This document shows, piece by piece, positions 1-5,464 of a DNA stretch of 5,477 nucleotides. Below the pieces are notes generated by a model. That model made no database searches. It saw only the letters and a program-made list of their open reading frames with translations, and was not told where the DNA came from. The translations under genes were made by a program, and so were the position numbers. Source of the DNA: an uncultured Verrucomicrobiota bacterium (GTDB lineage Bacteria > Verrucomicrobiota > Kiritimatiellia > RFP12 > UBA1067); assembly GCA_945487985.1 (NCBI GenBank), contig CALYTX010000103.1, positions 1 to 5,477 of the forward strand. Direction: 5' to 3'. Every line of letters starts with the position of its first letter. Positions within the stretch are counted from its first letter, which is position 1.

Positions 1-85
1 GCCAACCATCGGCGTTGAATTCCCGGCTTGAGCAGCCTTACTTCCGCGAGAGGGCGAAAAAAGGGGAACTCCAGACCCCTCCAGT

Positions 86-115
86 TTGAAAACCCAACTT
101 TGAATTTGCTATAAT
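86..115 (+). promoter_or_regulatory. Strong extended -10 sigma70-type promoter for the metalloenzyme gene
   Basis: A -35 box TTGAAA (86-91) is followed after 18 bp by a perfect -10 box TATAAT (110-115). TG at 107-108 makes it an extended -10 (TGC then TATAAT). A normal start 6-8 bases after the -10 falls at A122 or A123, only 3-4 bases before the TTG start codon at 126. The transcript would therefore be essentially leaderless, and no Shine-Dalgarno sequence would fit. A direct repeat CTCCAG (69-74 and 79-84, 10-bp period) lies just upstream of the -35 box and could be chance or a protein site. Confidence 0.8.
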
Positions 116-125
116 ACTCATAACC

Positions 126-983
126 TTGAAAATTCTGTTCCTCTTCATTGATGGCCTCGGGCTGTGTCCGAGCTCGTATGACAACCCGGTCAACACCGAG
201 GTTTGTCCGATGCTTTGCTCGCTAATCCAGAACCACTGTCGGCCTATTGATGCGTGTTTGGGGGTGCCGGGTATTCCGCAGTCGGCAACGGGTCAGGCGA
301 CAATGTTCACGGGCCGGAATTGTTCGCAAGCGATGGGCAAGCATTGCGAAGGCTTTCCGAGTCCGGCGCTCAGAGCCATTATTGAGCAAGACAATCTTTT
401 TCTCCAACTCAAGGCTCGGGGAAAGAAAGTTCGTTTTGCTGATGCGTATTTGGTCGATTCGCCCAAAGATTTAGTCGATCGTCGCTTCAAGTCGGTAACT
501 ACGGTAATGGCGTTGACGACGCCCGAGGTTATTCTGACGGTGGAGGATTTGTTTGAAGATCGGGCGCTGATGCAGGATTTGACGCGCGAAACGATTCAAG
601 ACCGCTATCCTGACGTGCGCATAATTCCGCCCCAGCGCGCGGCCGAACATCTTTTTGCCATTGCCGGCGAAAACGATTTCACGCTCTACGAATTTTTCCA
701 GACGGATGTTTCTGGCCATTCGATGGACTATGCGCGCGCGTGCGCCGTTCTGAAAACCTACGACCGTTTTCTCGCGGCGTTGACGCGGTTCACACGGGCG
801 GCGGGGATTACGCTTTGCATAACTTCCGACCACGGTAACATTGAAAGCATGAATGAACGCGGCCACACGGTCAATCCCGTGCCTTTTATCGCCTACGGTC
901 CGAAGGAGGCGGCCATCCGCGAGCGGATTGCTTCGCTGTGCGATGTGACGCCGGCCATGCTTGCGGCATTCGATTCATTGTGA
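126..983 (+). CDS. Capless iPGM-like alkaline-phosphatase-superfamily metalloenzyme
   Basis: The 285-residue protein carries the metal-binding core of the alkaline phosphatase/cofactor-independent phosphoglycerate mutase (iPGM) superfamily. Visible motifs are D9 in FIDGLG; QSATGQATMFTGR at 52-64, aligning with the iPGM nucleophile segment and placing S53 (or T55) as nucleophile; DVSGHSMD with D194 and H198; SDHGN with D235 and H236; and GHTVNPVPF with H247. The last two closely match iPGM's ADHGN and HTTNPVPF. At 285 residues it is far shorter than iPGM (about 510), and there is no room for the phosphotransferase cap inserted after the nucleophile. It is therefore a phosphatase or mutase-like enzyme of unknown substrate, probably cytoplasmic because no signal peptide is seen. 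The TTG at 126 is the only usual start codon: an in-frame TGA lies at 87-89 and the first beta strand begins at residue 2. Seven cysteines cluster between residues 14 and 74. The fold is secure, the substrate is not. Confidence 0.85.
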   Translation: MKILFLFIDGLGLCPSSYDNPVNTEVCPMLCSLIQNHCRPIDACLGVPGIPQSATGQATMFTGRNCSQAMGKHCEGFPSPALRAIIEQDNLFLQLKARGKKVRFADAYLVDSPKDLVDRRFKSVTTVMALTTPEVILTVEDLFEDRALMQDLTRETIQDRYPDVRIIPPQRAAEHLFAIAGENDFTLYEFFQTDVSGHSMDYARACAVLKTYDRFLAALTRFTRAAGITLCITSDHGNIESMNERGHTVNPVPFIAYGPKEAAIRERIASLCDVTPAMLAAFDSL

Positions 984-1052
984 TAAAATTTCTGCGACGG
1001 CGCAGGGATTGAACGAAATCTAAAGCGACAGTAAATCCAACCTATTCATGTT

Positions 1053-1058
1053 AAGGAG
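1053..1058 (+). promoter_or_regulatory. Canonical Shine-Dalgarno site of the ROK-like kinase gene
   Basis: AAGGAG lies nine bases before the ATG at 1068, an ideal ribosome binding site. It fixes the start of the ROK-like gene, so the short cysteine-rich N-terminus is real. It contrasts with the leader-poor starts at 126 and 5403, showing that both initiation modes occur in this genome. Confidence 0.85.
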
Positions 1059-1067
1059 ATAAAGAAT

Positions 1068-2468
1068 ATGGCTTGTTCATGTGGCAAGGCTAAGTGCTCA
1101 TGCGATAATGAATTTATTGCGCCGATGTCGGCTTTGTGGGAAATATATGGAGGAATCGGCGAGAAGGCAGACATTGTGGCCATTGCCTGGGAGCGCGAAG
1201 ACGGCAAGGTCTATCGCTACGATCTTCCGATTCCGCAGAATCTCGACACTAAAGACGCCAAGTACGTCTCCTATGTGGTAGAGCGCATCGCCAAATTTAT
1301 CGTGTGGTCCGCCGGCGGTTGGAAACTTTATCTTGCCGGACCCGACAAAGTGGTGCGTCCGGTTGCGAAAGCCTATACGAAAAACGGGGCGCGCGCCTTT
1401 GATTACGATTTCTTCACCTCTATTTACGGTCGCAAGGTCGAGACGGCCGTCGTGCCACTCAAAGACGTGCCCGAGATGAATGAATCGCCCGCGCTCGTCA
1501 AGACGGTTGCCGACGGATGCCGTATCGGTTTCGATCTTGGCGCGTCGGATTTCAAGATTTCCGCGCTCAACAACGGCAAGGTCGTCTTCTCGAAGGAATT
1601 TCCGTGGGACCCCGTTGTGCAGAGCGACCCCGAATACCACTACAGCAAATTGACTGCGGGGCTCAAAGAGGCCGCTGCCTCGCTGCCGCGCGTGGACGCC
1701 ATTGGCGGCTCGACCGCCGGAACGCTGGTGGGACAGAAAATGGGCATCGCCTCGCTGTTCCGCGCCGTCAAGGCCAAGAATCCCAAAAAGTTTGAAGTGG
1801 CGCAGAACATGTTCTTCCGCATTGAAAAGGACTGGGGCGTTCCTTTCGCGATCTACAACGACGGCGACGTGACCGCGCTTGCCGGCATGATTACGATGAA
1901 CAAGAAAGGCATACTCGGCGTTGCGATGGGATCGTCCGAGGCGGTAGGCTACGTGGATATGAAAGGCCGCATGACTGGGCGTATTTCCGAGCTCGCCTTC
2001 GCGCCGGTCGATTTCAACCCGGCCGCGCCCAAATGCGAATGGTCGCTCGATGCGGGCGTGGGCGCGATGGCGTTTTCGCAGCAGGCGGTCAATTGGCTTG
2101 CGCAGAAGTACGGCTTTAAGTTCCCCAAAGCGATGAAACTGCCCGAAAGGCTCAAGGTTGTGCAGGCGGCGATGGAAAAGGGCGACGACCGTGCGCTCAA
2201 AGTCTATATCCAGATTGGTCGGTTCCTCGCGCATGCCATTCCCTGGTACAACGAATTCTACGATTACGAGAATATGATGATTCTCGGGCGCGTCACTTCC
2301 GGACTTGGCGGTTCGGTTATTCTCGAAACGGCCAAGACGGTGCTCAAAGACGTCTACCCCGAATGGGCCGAGAAAATCGACATCTTCATGCCCGATGAAA
2401 AGGCGCGCCGGCTCGGGCAGTCGGTTGCCGCCGCGCAAATTCCCGTTATCAAGAAGGGCAGGAAATAA
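1068..2468 (+). CDS. ROK-like ASKHA-fold sugar kinase or sensor with an N-terminal extension
   Basis: The 466-residue protein has the ATPase core of the ROK/hexokinase (ASKHA) superfamily, starting only near residue 150. The phosphate-1 loop is IGFDLGASDFK (153-163). NDGDVTALAG (264-273) matches the ROK NDANAAALGE segment, with D265 as likely catalytic base. GVAMGSSEAVGYVD (284-297) is the phosphate-2 region, E308 fits the ROK GEIGH glutamate, and LGRVTSGLGGS (406-416) is the adenosine motif. The histidine after E308 and the usual CxCGxxGC zinc motif of ROK proteins are absent. Instead the N-terminus has C3, C5, C10 and C12 in a CxC-x4-CxC pattern, a possible metal site. Residues 13-150 form a domain that I do not recognise. 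No DNA-binding helix-turn-helix is apparent, which argues for an enzyme rather than a NagC-type repressor. It is the first gene of a tight cluster with a NahK-like kinase 4 bp downstream. The substrate is unknown. Confidence 0.75.
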   Translation: MACSCGKAKCSCDNEFIAPMSALWEIYGGIGEKADIVAIAWEREDGKVYRYDLPIPQNLDTKDAKYVSYVVERIAKFIVWSAGGWKLYLAGPDKVVRPVAKAYTKNGARAFDYDFFTSIYGRKVETAVVPLKDVPEMNESPALVKTVADGCRIGFDLGASDFKISALNNGKVVFSKEFPWDPVVQSDPEYHYSKLTAGLKEAAASLPRVDAIGGSTAGTLVGQKMGIASLFRAVKAKNPKKFEVAQNMFFRIEKDWGVPFAIYNDGDVTALAGMITMNKKGILGVAMGSSEAVGYVDMKGRMTGRISELAFAPVDFNPAAPKCEWSLDAGVGAMAFSQQAVNWLAQKYGFKFPKAMKLPERLKVVQAAMEKGDDRALKVYIQIGRFLAHAIPWYNEFYDYENMMILGRVTSGLGGSVILETAKTVLKDVYPEWAEKIDIFMPDEKARRLGQSVAAAQIPVIKKGRK

Positions 2469-2472
2469 AGGC

Positions 2473-3507
2473 ATGAGCAAACGAGAGTATTCGCAGGAAG
2501 AACTTGCCGCCGCGCTCGCGTCGATGGGCGTGAGCGACCAGACCGATGTTCGTCGTTACGGTTCGGGACACATCAATGATACGTTCAAGGTGGAAACGAA
2601 GCGCGGCGTTCGGTATATTCTCCAGCGGGTCAACACCGATATTTTCGATGTGGCGTTGCTGAAGAATAACATTATTCGCGTGACGCAATTTCTCAAGGCA
2701 AAAGGGGTGAAGTCGCTCGAAGTGCTGGGTTACGAAAACCCGTGGCGGCTTTATGCGTTTCTCGAGGGCTACACCTCGCGCGACGTAGTTGAAGATCCGC
2801 GCCAAGCCTATGATGTCGCGCGCGCATTCGCGAAATTCCAGAACGATTGCGCCGACATTCCCGAGCCGCGGCTCGAAGACATCATTCCGAAGTTCCACGA
2901 TACGCCCGACCGGCTGCGCCAGCTTGACGAAGCCATGGCGGTGAACTATCAAGGGCGGCTGGCAAAGGTTGCCGCCGAGCTTGAGTTCGTCGACTCGTGG
3001 CGGCCCAATGCGTCGCGCATCGTCGAGATGATGGCCAAAGGAGAAATTCCCGAGCGCGTAACGCATAACGATACGAAAATCAACAATGTGCTCGTGGCCG
3101 GCGACGGAACCGCGGTCGTCATTGATTTAGATACGACGATGCCCGGCAGCGCGCTCTACGATTTCGGCGACATGGTCCGCACCTCGACCGCCTCGGCCGC
3201 GGAAGATGAAAAGGATCTTTCCCGGGTCTATTCGAAGAAGGAATACTTCGAGGCGTTGGTGAAGGGCTATCTCGAAGGCGCCAAATTTCTCAATGAAGCC
3301 GAAAAGGCCAATCTCGCATTCTCCGGACGGCTTTCGACTTTCGAGGTTGGAATTCGTTTCCTCGCCGATTATCTGAAGGGCGATACTTATTTCCATACGG
3401 CTTACGACGATCACAATCTCGTGCGCGCCCGCACCCAGTTCAAGATGGTGCAGTCGATGGAAGCGCAGGCGGAAGAATACGAAGCGATTGTGAGAAAGTA
3501 TATTTGA
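2473..3507 (+). CDS. NahK-like N-acetylhexosamine 1-kinase (phosphotransferase family)
   Basis: The 344-residue protein resembles Bifidobacterium longum NahK, which phosphorylates GlcNAc and GalNAc at C1 with ATP in lacto-N-biose and mucin-glycan salvage. Family members are often mislabelled mucin desulfatase. Visible blocks include GSGHINDTF (30-38, nucleotide loop), RYILQRVNTDIF (47-58), RVTHNDTKINN (195-205) with D200 as expected catalytic base, IDLDTTMPGS (217-226) with D220 as expected metal ligand, DFGDMVR, EDEKDLS, RFLADYLKGD and DHNLVRARTQFK. Order and length match the family. I chose the ATG at 2473 over longer in-frame starts inside the upstream gene because the homologous region begins just after it and AGGA (2460-2463) lies nine bases before it. 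The 4-bp gap to the ROK-like gene and 1-bp gap to the epimerase gene imply one transcript. Family membership is very likely; the exact sugar and 1-kinase specificity are by homology. Confidence 0.88.
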   Translation: MSKREYSQEELAAALASMGVSDQTDVRRYGSGHINDTFKVETKRGVRYILQRVNTDIFDVALLKNNIIRVTQFLKAKGVKSLEVLGYENPWRLYAFLEGYTSRDVVEDPRQAYDVARAFAKFQNDCADIPEPRLEDIIPKFHDTPDRLRQLDEAMAVNYQGRLAKVAAELEFVDSWRPNASRIVEMMAKGEIPERVTHNDTKINNVLVAGDGTAVVIDLDTTMPGSALYDFGDMVRTSTASAAEDEKDLSRVYSKKEYFEALVKGYLEGAKFLNEAEKANLAFSGRLSTFEVGIRFLADYLKGDTYFHTAYDDHNLVRARTQFKMVQSMEAQAEEYEAIVRKYI

Positions 3508-3508
3508 G

Positions 3509-4177
3509 GTGAAAACGCAAATTCTGCCTTCGCTGCTCGCGGCCGACTACGGCTCGTTGGCCGACGAAATTCGCCGTGCCGAAGATTCGCTTGCGGACGC
3601 GTTGCATATCGATATTATGGATCCCGGCTTTGTGCCCAACCTTTCCTTCGGACCCGACGTGGTCGCGCTCTGCCGGAAGGTCGCGCCCGGGTTTTACCGC
3701 AATGTGCATTTGATGATGCGTCGCCCCGACCTGTATCTCGAGCCGTTCGCCGCCGCCGGCGCGCAAACGCTGCAGCTGCATATCGAGGCCGATTGCGATT
3801 TGCACCGCACTCTTAAGCGCGTGCGCGAACTGGGGGTGAAGCCGGCGATTGTGCTCAATCCCGAAACGCCCGTCGAAATTCTGCGTCCCTATATCGGCGA
3901 AGTTCAAGAAATCCTGGTGATGACGGTCCATCCCGGCTATGGCGGACAGAAATTCATCGCCGATTGTCTGCCGAAGATCTCTTGGCTGCGCGAGCGCGCT
4001 CCCGATCTCGATATTATGATCGACGGCGGCGGCAATGAAACCACAATTCCGCAGGCCGCCCGCGCGGGCGCCAACCAATTCGTGGCCGGCAGTTATCTGT
4101 TCCGTCAGAACGATATGCGCGCGGCGGTGGCGGACTTGCGCGCGCGGATCAGCGCTTGCGCCCGAACCGAAGTCTGA
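3509..4177 (+). CDS. rpe: Ribulose-phosphate 3-epimerase family protein (Rpe/AlsE-like)
   Basis: The 222-residue TIM-barrel enzyme is predicted to epimerise C3 of a ketose phosphate, classically D-ribulose 5-phosphate to D-xylulose 5-phosphate. The start ILPSLLAADYGSL is typical. Metal and acid-base residues are all present: H33 and D35 in HIDIMD, H67 in VHLMM, and D172 in IDGGG; D35 and D172 are the expected general acid/base pair. FVPNLSFGP (41-49), HPGYGGQKF (141-149) and VAGS (192-195, phosphate grip) complete the family pattern. VLNPETPVEILRPYI and VMTVHPG recall allulose-6-phosphate epimerase (AlsE) as much as Rpe, so a hexulose phosphate substrate is possible. Translation starts at GTG one base after the kinase stop codon, with only a weak AGAAAG (3493-3498), suggesting translational coupling. 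The 3' end overlaps the convergent glycosyltransferase gene by 29 bp. The fold is certain and the substrate less so. Confidence 0.88.
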   Translation: MKTQILPSLLAADYGSLADEIRRAEDSLADALHIDIMDPGFVPNLSFGPDVVALCRKVAPGFYRNVHLMMRRPDLYLEPFAAAGAQTLQLHIEADCDLHRTLKRVRELGVKPAIVLNPETPVEILRPYIGEVQEILVMTVHPGYGGQKFIADCLPKISWLRERAPDLDIMIDGGGNETTIPQAARAGANQFVAGSYLFRQNDMRAAVADLRARISACARTEV

Positions 4178-4853
4178 GCGCGATTTTTACCGATTCCACG
4201 GCGATGCCCGCCGTGATTTTCGAATAGCCGGCGGCGCGCTCGGCGAAGCGTATTGGTATTTCCGCAATTTTACAGCCGCGCTTCCAGGCGCGGTGATTCA
4301 TCTCGAGCTGGAAGGAATAGCCGGCCGATTCCACCGAGTCGAGGTCGAGCGCGAGAAGGGTATCACGCCGCCAGCAACGAAAGCCGCCGGTGGGGTCTTT
4401 GATCGGCATGCCGGTTACGGTGCGGATGAAGATTCCTCCGAGCCGCGAAATCAGCCGTCGCTTGAAGGGCCAACCCGGAGTAGAGCCGCCTTTTACATAG
4501 CGCGAGCCGATGACGAGGTCGGCCGAGTCGGCGGCGGCGACAAGCCGGACGATATCGGCCGGATCGTGCGAAAAATCGGCGTCCATCTGCACGATGAAAT
4601 CGGCTCCCATTTCAAGCGCGCGTTTGAAGCCGGCCACGTATGCGCGGCCCAATCCTTCCTTGTTGGGACGGTGCAGGCAGCCGATGCGCTGGTCTTCGGC
4701 GGACAGCCGGTCGATAAGTTCTCCGGTGCCGTCCGGCGAATTGTCGTCGACGAAAAGAATTTCGCTTACGGCTGCGGTGGACAACACGGCCCGCGCGAAA
4801 GCTTCGACGTTTTCCTTTTCGTTGTAGGTAGGAATAACCGCGATGGTTTTCAT
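4149..4853 (-). CDS. Family 2 glycosyltransferase, dolichol/polyprenol-phosphate mannosyltransferase type
   Basis: The 234-residue GT2 (GT-A fold) enzyme resembles DPM1/Ppm1, which move mannose or another sugar from a nucleotide sugar to a polyprenyl phosphate at the cytoplasmic membrane face. Motifs in order are IPTYNEKENV (7-16), VDDNSPDGT (35-43), QMDADFSHDP (89-98) with the DxD metal site D91/D93, GSRYVKGG (116-123), KDPTGGFRCWRR (152-163) and AGYSFQLEM (177-185). It is a single soluble domain with no C-terminal membrane segments, as in DPM1 and unlike GtrB- or ArnC-type enzymes, so it would act as a peripheral protein. The ATG at 4853 is preceded at eight bases by AAGG, read from 4865 to 4862. 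It begins 13 bp after the coaC stop codon and is probably cotranscribed with coaC. Its last nine codons overlap the end of the epimerase gene. The donor sugar cannot be told from sequence. Confidence 0.9.
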   Translation of the reverse strand: MKTIAVIPTYNEKENVEAFARAVLSTAAVSEILFVDDNSPDGTGELIDRLSAEDQRIGCLHRPNKEGLGRAYVAGFKRALEMGADFIVQMDADFSHDPADIVRLVAAADSADLVIGSRYVKGGSTPGWPFKRRLISRLGGIFIRTVTGMPIKDPTGGFRCWRRDTLLALDLDSVESAGYSFQLEMNHRAWKRGCKIAEIPIRFAERAAGYSKITAGIAVESVKIALRLRFGRKR

Positions 4854-4866
4854 TGGCGTGGCCTTA

Positions 4867-5403
4867 TTAATCGCGGCGGATTTCGCGGCAGAATTCGAAA
4901 AGCCGCGCCGGTTCCATCATCCGGCCCACGCCAGTGGCGGCGCAAGCCAGTTCGCCGTCGCCGGGCGGGGCGATGAGCACGCCACGCGCGCGCAGCACCT
5001 CGAGGTTTTCCTGCGTGGATGCATTTTCCCACATCCCCGAGTTCATCGCCGGCGCGATGACGATGGGCGAACGAGCGGCGAGCAGTGTCGCGGCAAGCAG
5101 ATTGTCCGCCAGCCCAAACCGCATCTTGGCTATCGTGTTGGCGCTCGCCGGCGCGACGACGACGAGGTCGGCCGATTCGGCAAGCGAAATGTGCCCCGGT
5201 TTCCACTGCGCCGGCGCGGCGAACTGGTCGACGGACACGGGGTTGCGCGAAAGCGTCTGGAAGGTGAGCGGCTGCACGAACTGGCAGGCGGCCGGGGTCA
5301 TGATCGTATGCACGTCGTCGCCGTTTTTCACGAAAAGGCGCACGAGTTCCGCCGCCTTGTAGGCGGCGATCGAACCGGTAATGCCAAGAACGATTTTTCT
5401 CAT
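4867..5403 (-). CDS. coaC: Stand-alone phosphopantothenoylcysteine decarboxylase (CoaC)
   Basis: The 178-residue flavoprotein removes CO2 from 4'-phosphopantothenoylcysteine to give 4'-phosphopantetheine in coenzyme A synthesis. Key family features are GITGSIAAYKA (7-17, FMN-binding start), the catalytic histidine of HISL (H71), PASANTIAK (85-93), the PAMNSGMW motif (118-125, N121) and GELACAATGVGRM (150-162) with active-site C154. These correspond to H75, N125 and C158 of E. coli Dfp. Most bacteria fuse this domain to CoaB (about 400 residues in total); here the gene stops where the linker would start and a glycosyltransferase gene follows, so CoaB must be encoded elsewhere. An ATG at 5412 would add three residues, but it overlaps the -10 box of the only visible promoter, so I prefer the ATG at 5403. 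That start would be leaderless or nearly so. The function is secure, and the start choice is inferred from the promoter. Confidence 0.9.
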   Translation of the reverse strand: MRKIVLGITGSIAAYKAAELVRLFVKNGDDVHTIMTPAACQFVQPLTFQTLSRNPVSVDQFAAPAQWKPGHISLAESADLVVVAPASANTIAKMRFGLADNLLAATLLAARSPIVIAPAMNSGMWENASTQENLEVLRARGVLIAPPGDGELACAATGVGRMMEPARLFEFCREIRRD

Positions 5404-5410
5404 GTAGCGC

Positions 5411-5438
5411 ATTATATCAAAAGTACTCGGTCAGTCAA
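5411..5438 (-). promoter_or_regulatory. Strong extended -10 promoter of coaC and the glycosyltransferase gene
   Basis: On the minus strand TTGACT (5438-5433) is followed after 16 bp by a perfect TATAAT (5416-5411), preceded by TGA, which gives an extended -10. The expected transcript start is A5405 or A5403, so the ATG at 5403-5401 lies at or within two bases of the 5' end. No Shine-Dalgarno sequence is present. The -35 box lies inside the 5429-5464 palindrome, so a protein bound there would block or aid this promoter. Confidence 0.8.
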
Positions 5439-5464
5439 CACCGCTAGCGCGGTCTTGACCGACC
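5429..5464. repeat. 36-bp near-perfect palindrome, candidate operator between divergent promoters
   Basis: The left arm GGTCAGTCAACACCGC (5429-5444) and right arm GCGGTCTTGACCGACC (5449-5464) are inverted repeats around a TAGC centre, with 14 of 16 positions paired (a C/C mismatch and a T/C mismatch). The minus-strand coaC -35 box (5438-5433) lies in the left arm. The plus-strand TTGACC (5455-5460) lies at the mirror position in the right arm and could be the -35 of a rightward promoter whose -10 would lie just past the window edge. The layout suits a dimeric regulator between two divergent genes. It lacks an adjacent T-tract, so an intrinsic terminator is less likely. Confidence 0.6.

Noticed and set aside
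57..80. Hairpin AGGGG (62-66)/CCCCT (76-80) next to a six-base A run, resembling a minus-strand intrinsic terminator
   Set aside because: The stem is only 5 bp with a 9-base loop, and no minus-strand gene lies upstream of it to be terminated. On the plus strand there is no T-tract after it.
3..89. Open frame ending at TGA 87-89 that could be the tail of an upstream gene
   Set aside because: It has only 28 codons without any recognisable motif, and the other plus frames close by position 31. Nothing supports it as coding.
992..1005. CTGCG/CGCAG hairpin between the metalloenzyme and ROK-like genes
   Set aside because: Its 5-bp stem lacks a following T-tract, so it does not qualify as a terminator. 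Whether the two genes share a transcript stays open.
1009..1048. Possible separate promoter for the ROK-like gene (TTGAAC with TAAATC or TATTCA)
   Set aside because: The -35 is fair, but both -10 candidates match the consensus at only three of six positions.
2305..2472. Longer version of the NahK-like protein starting inside the ROK-like gene
   Set aside because: The extra 56 residues are Arg/Ser/Pro-rich out-of-frame translation of the ROK-like gene. The ATG at 2473 has a Shine-Dalgarno and matches the family's N-terminus.
1098..2480. A 460-codon open frame on the strand opposite the ROK-like gene
   Set aside because: It is codon-aligned with the real gene, so it stays open only because the gene rarely uses TTA, CTA and TCA. 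Its product is rich in His and Arg and has no recognisable motif. The long frames opposite every other gene here (471-866, 2449-3066, 3440-4078, 4035-4976, 4843-5475) are in the same codon-aligned phase and have the same cause.
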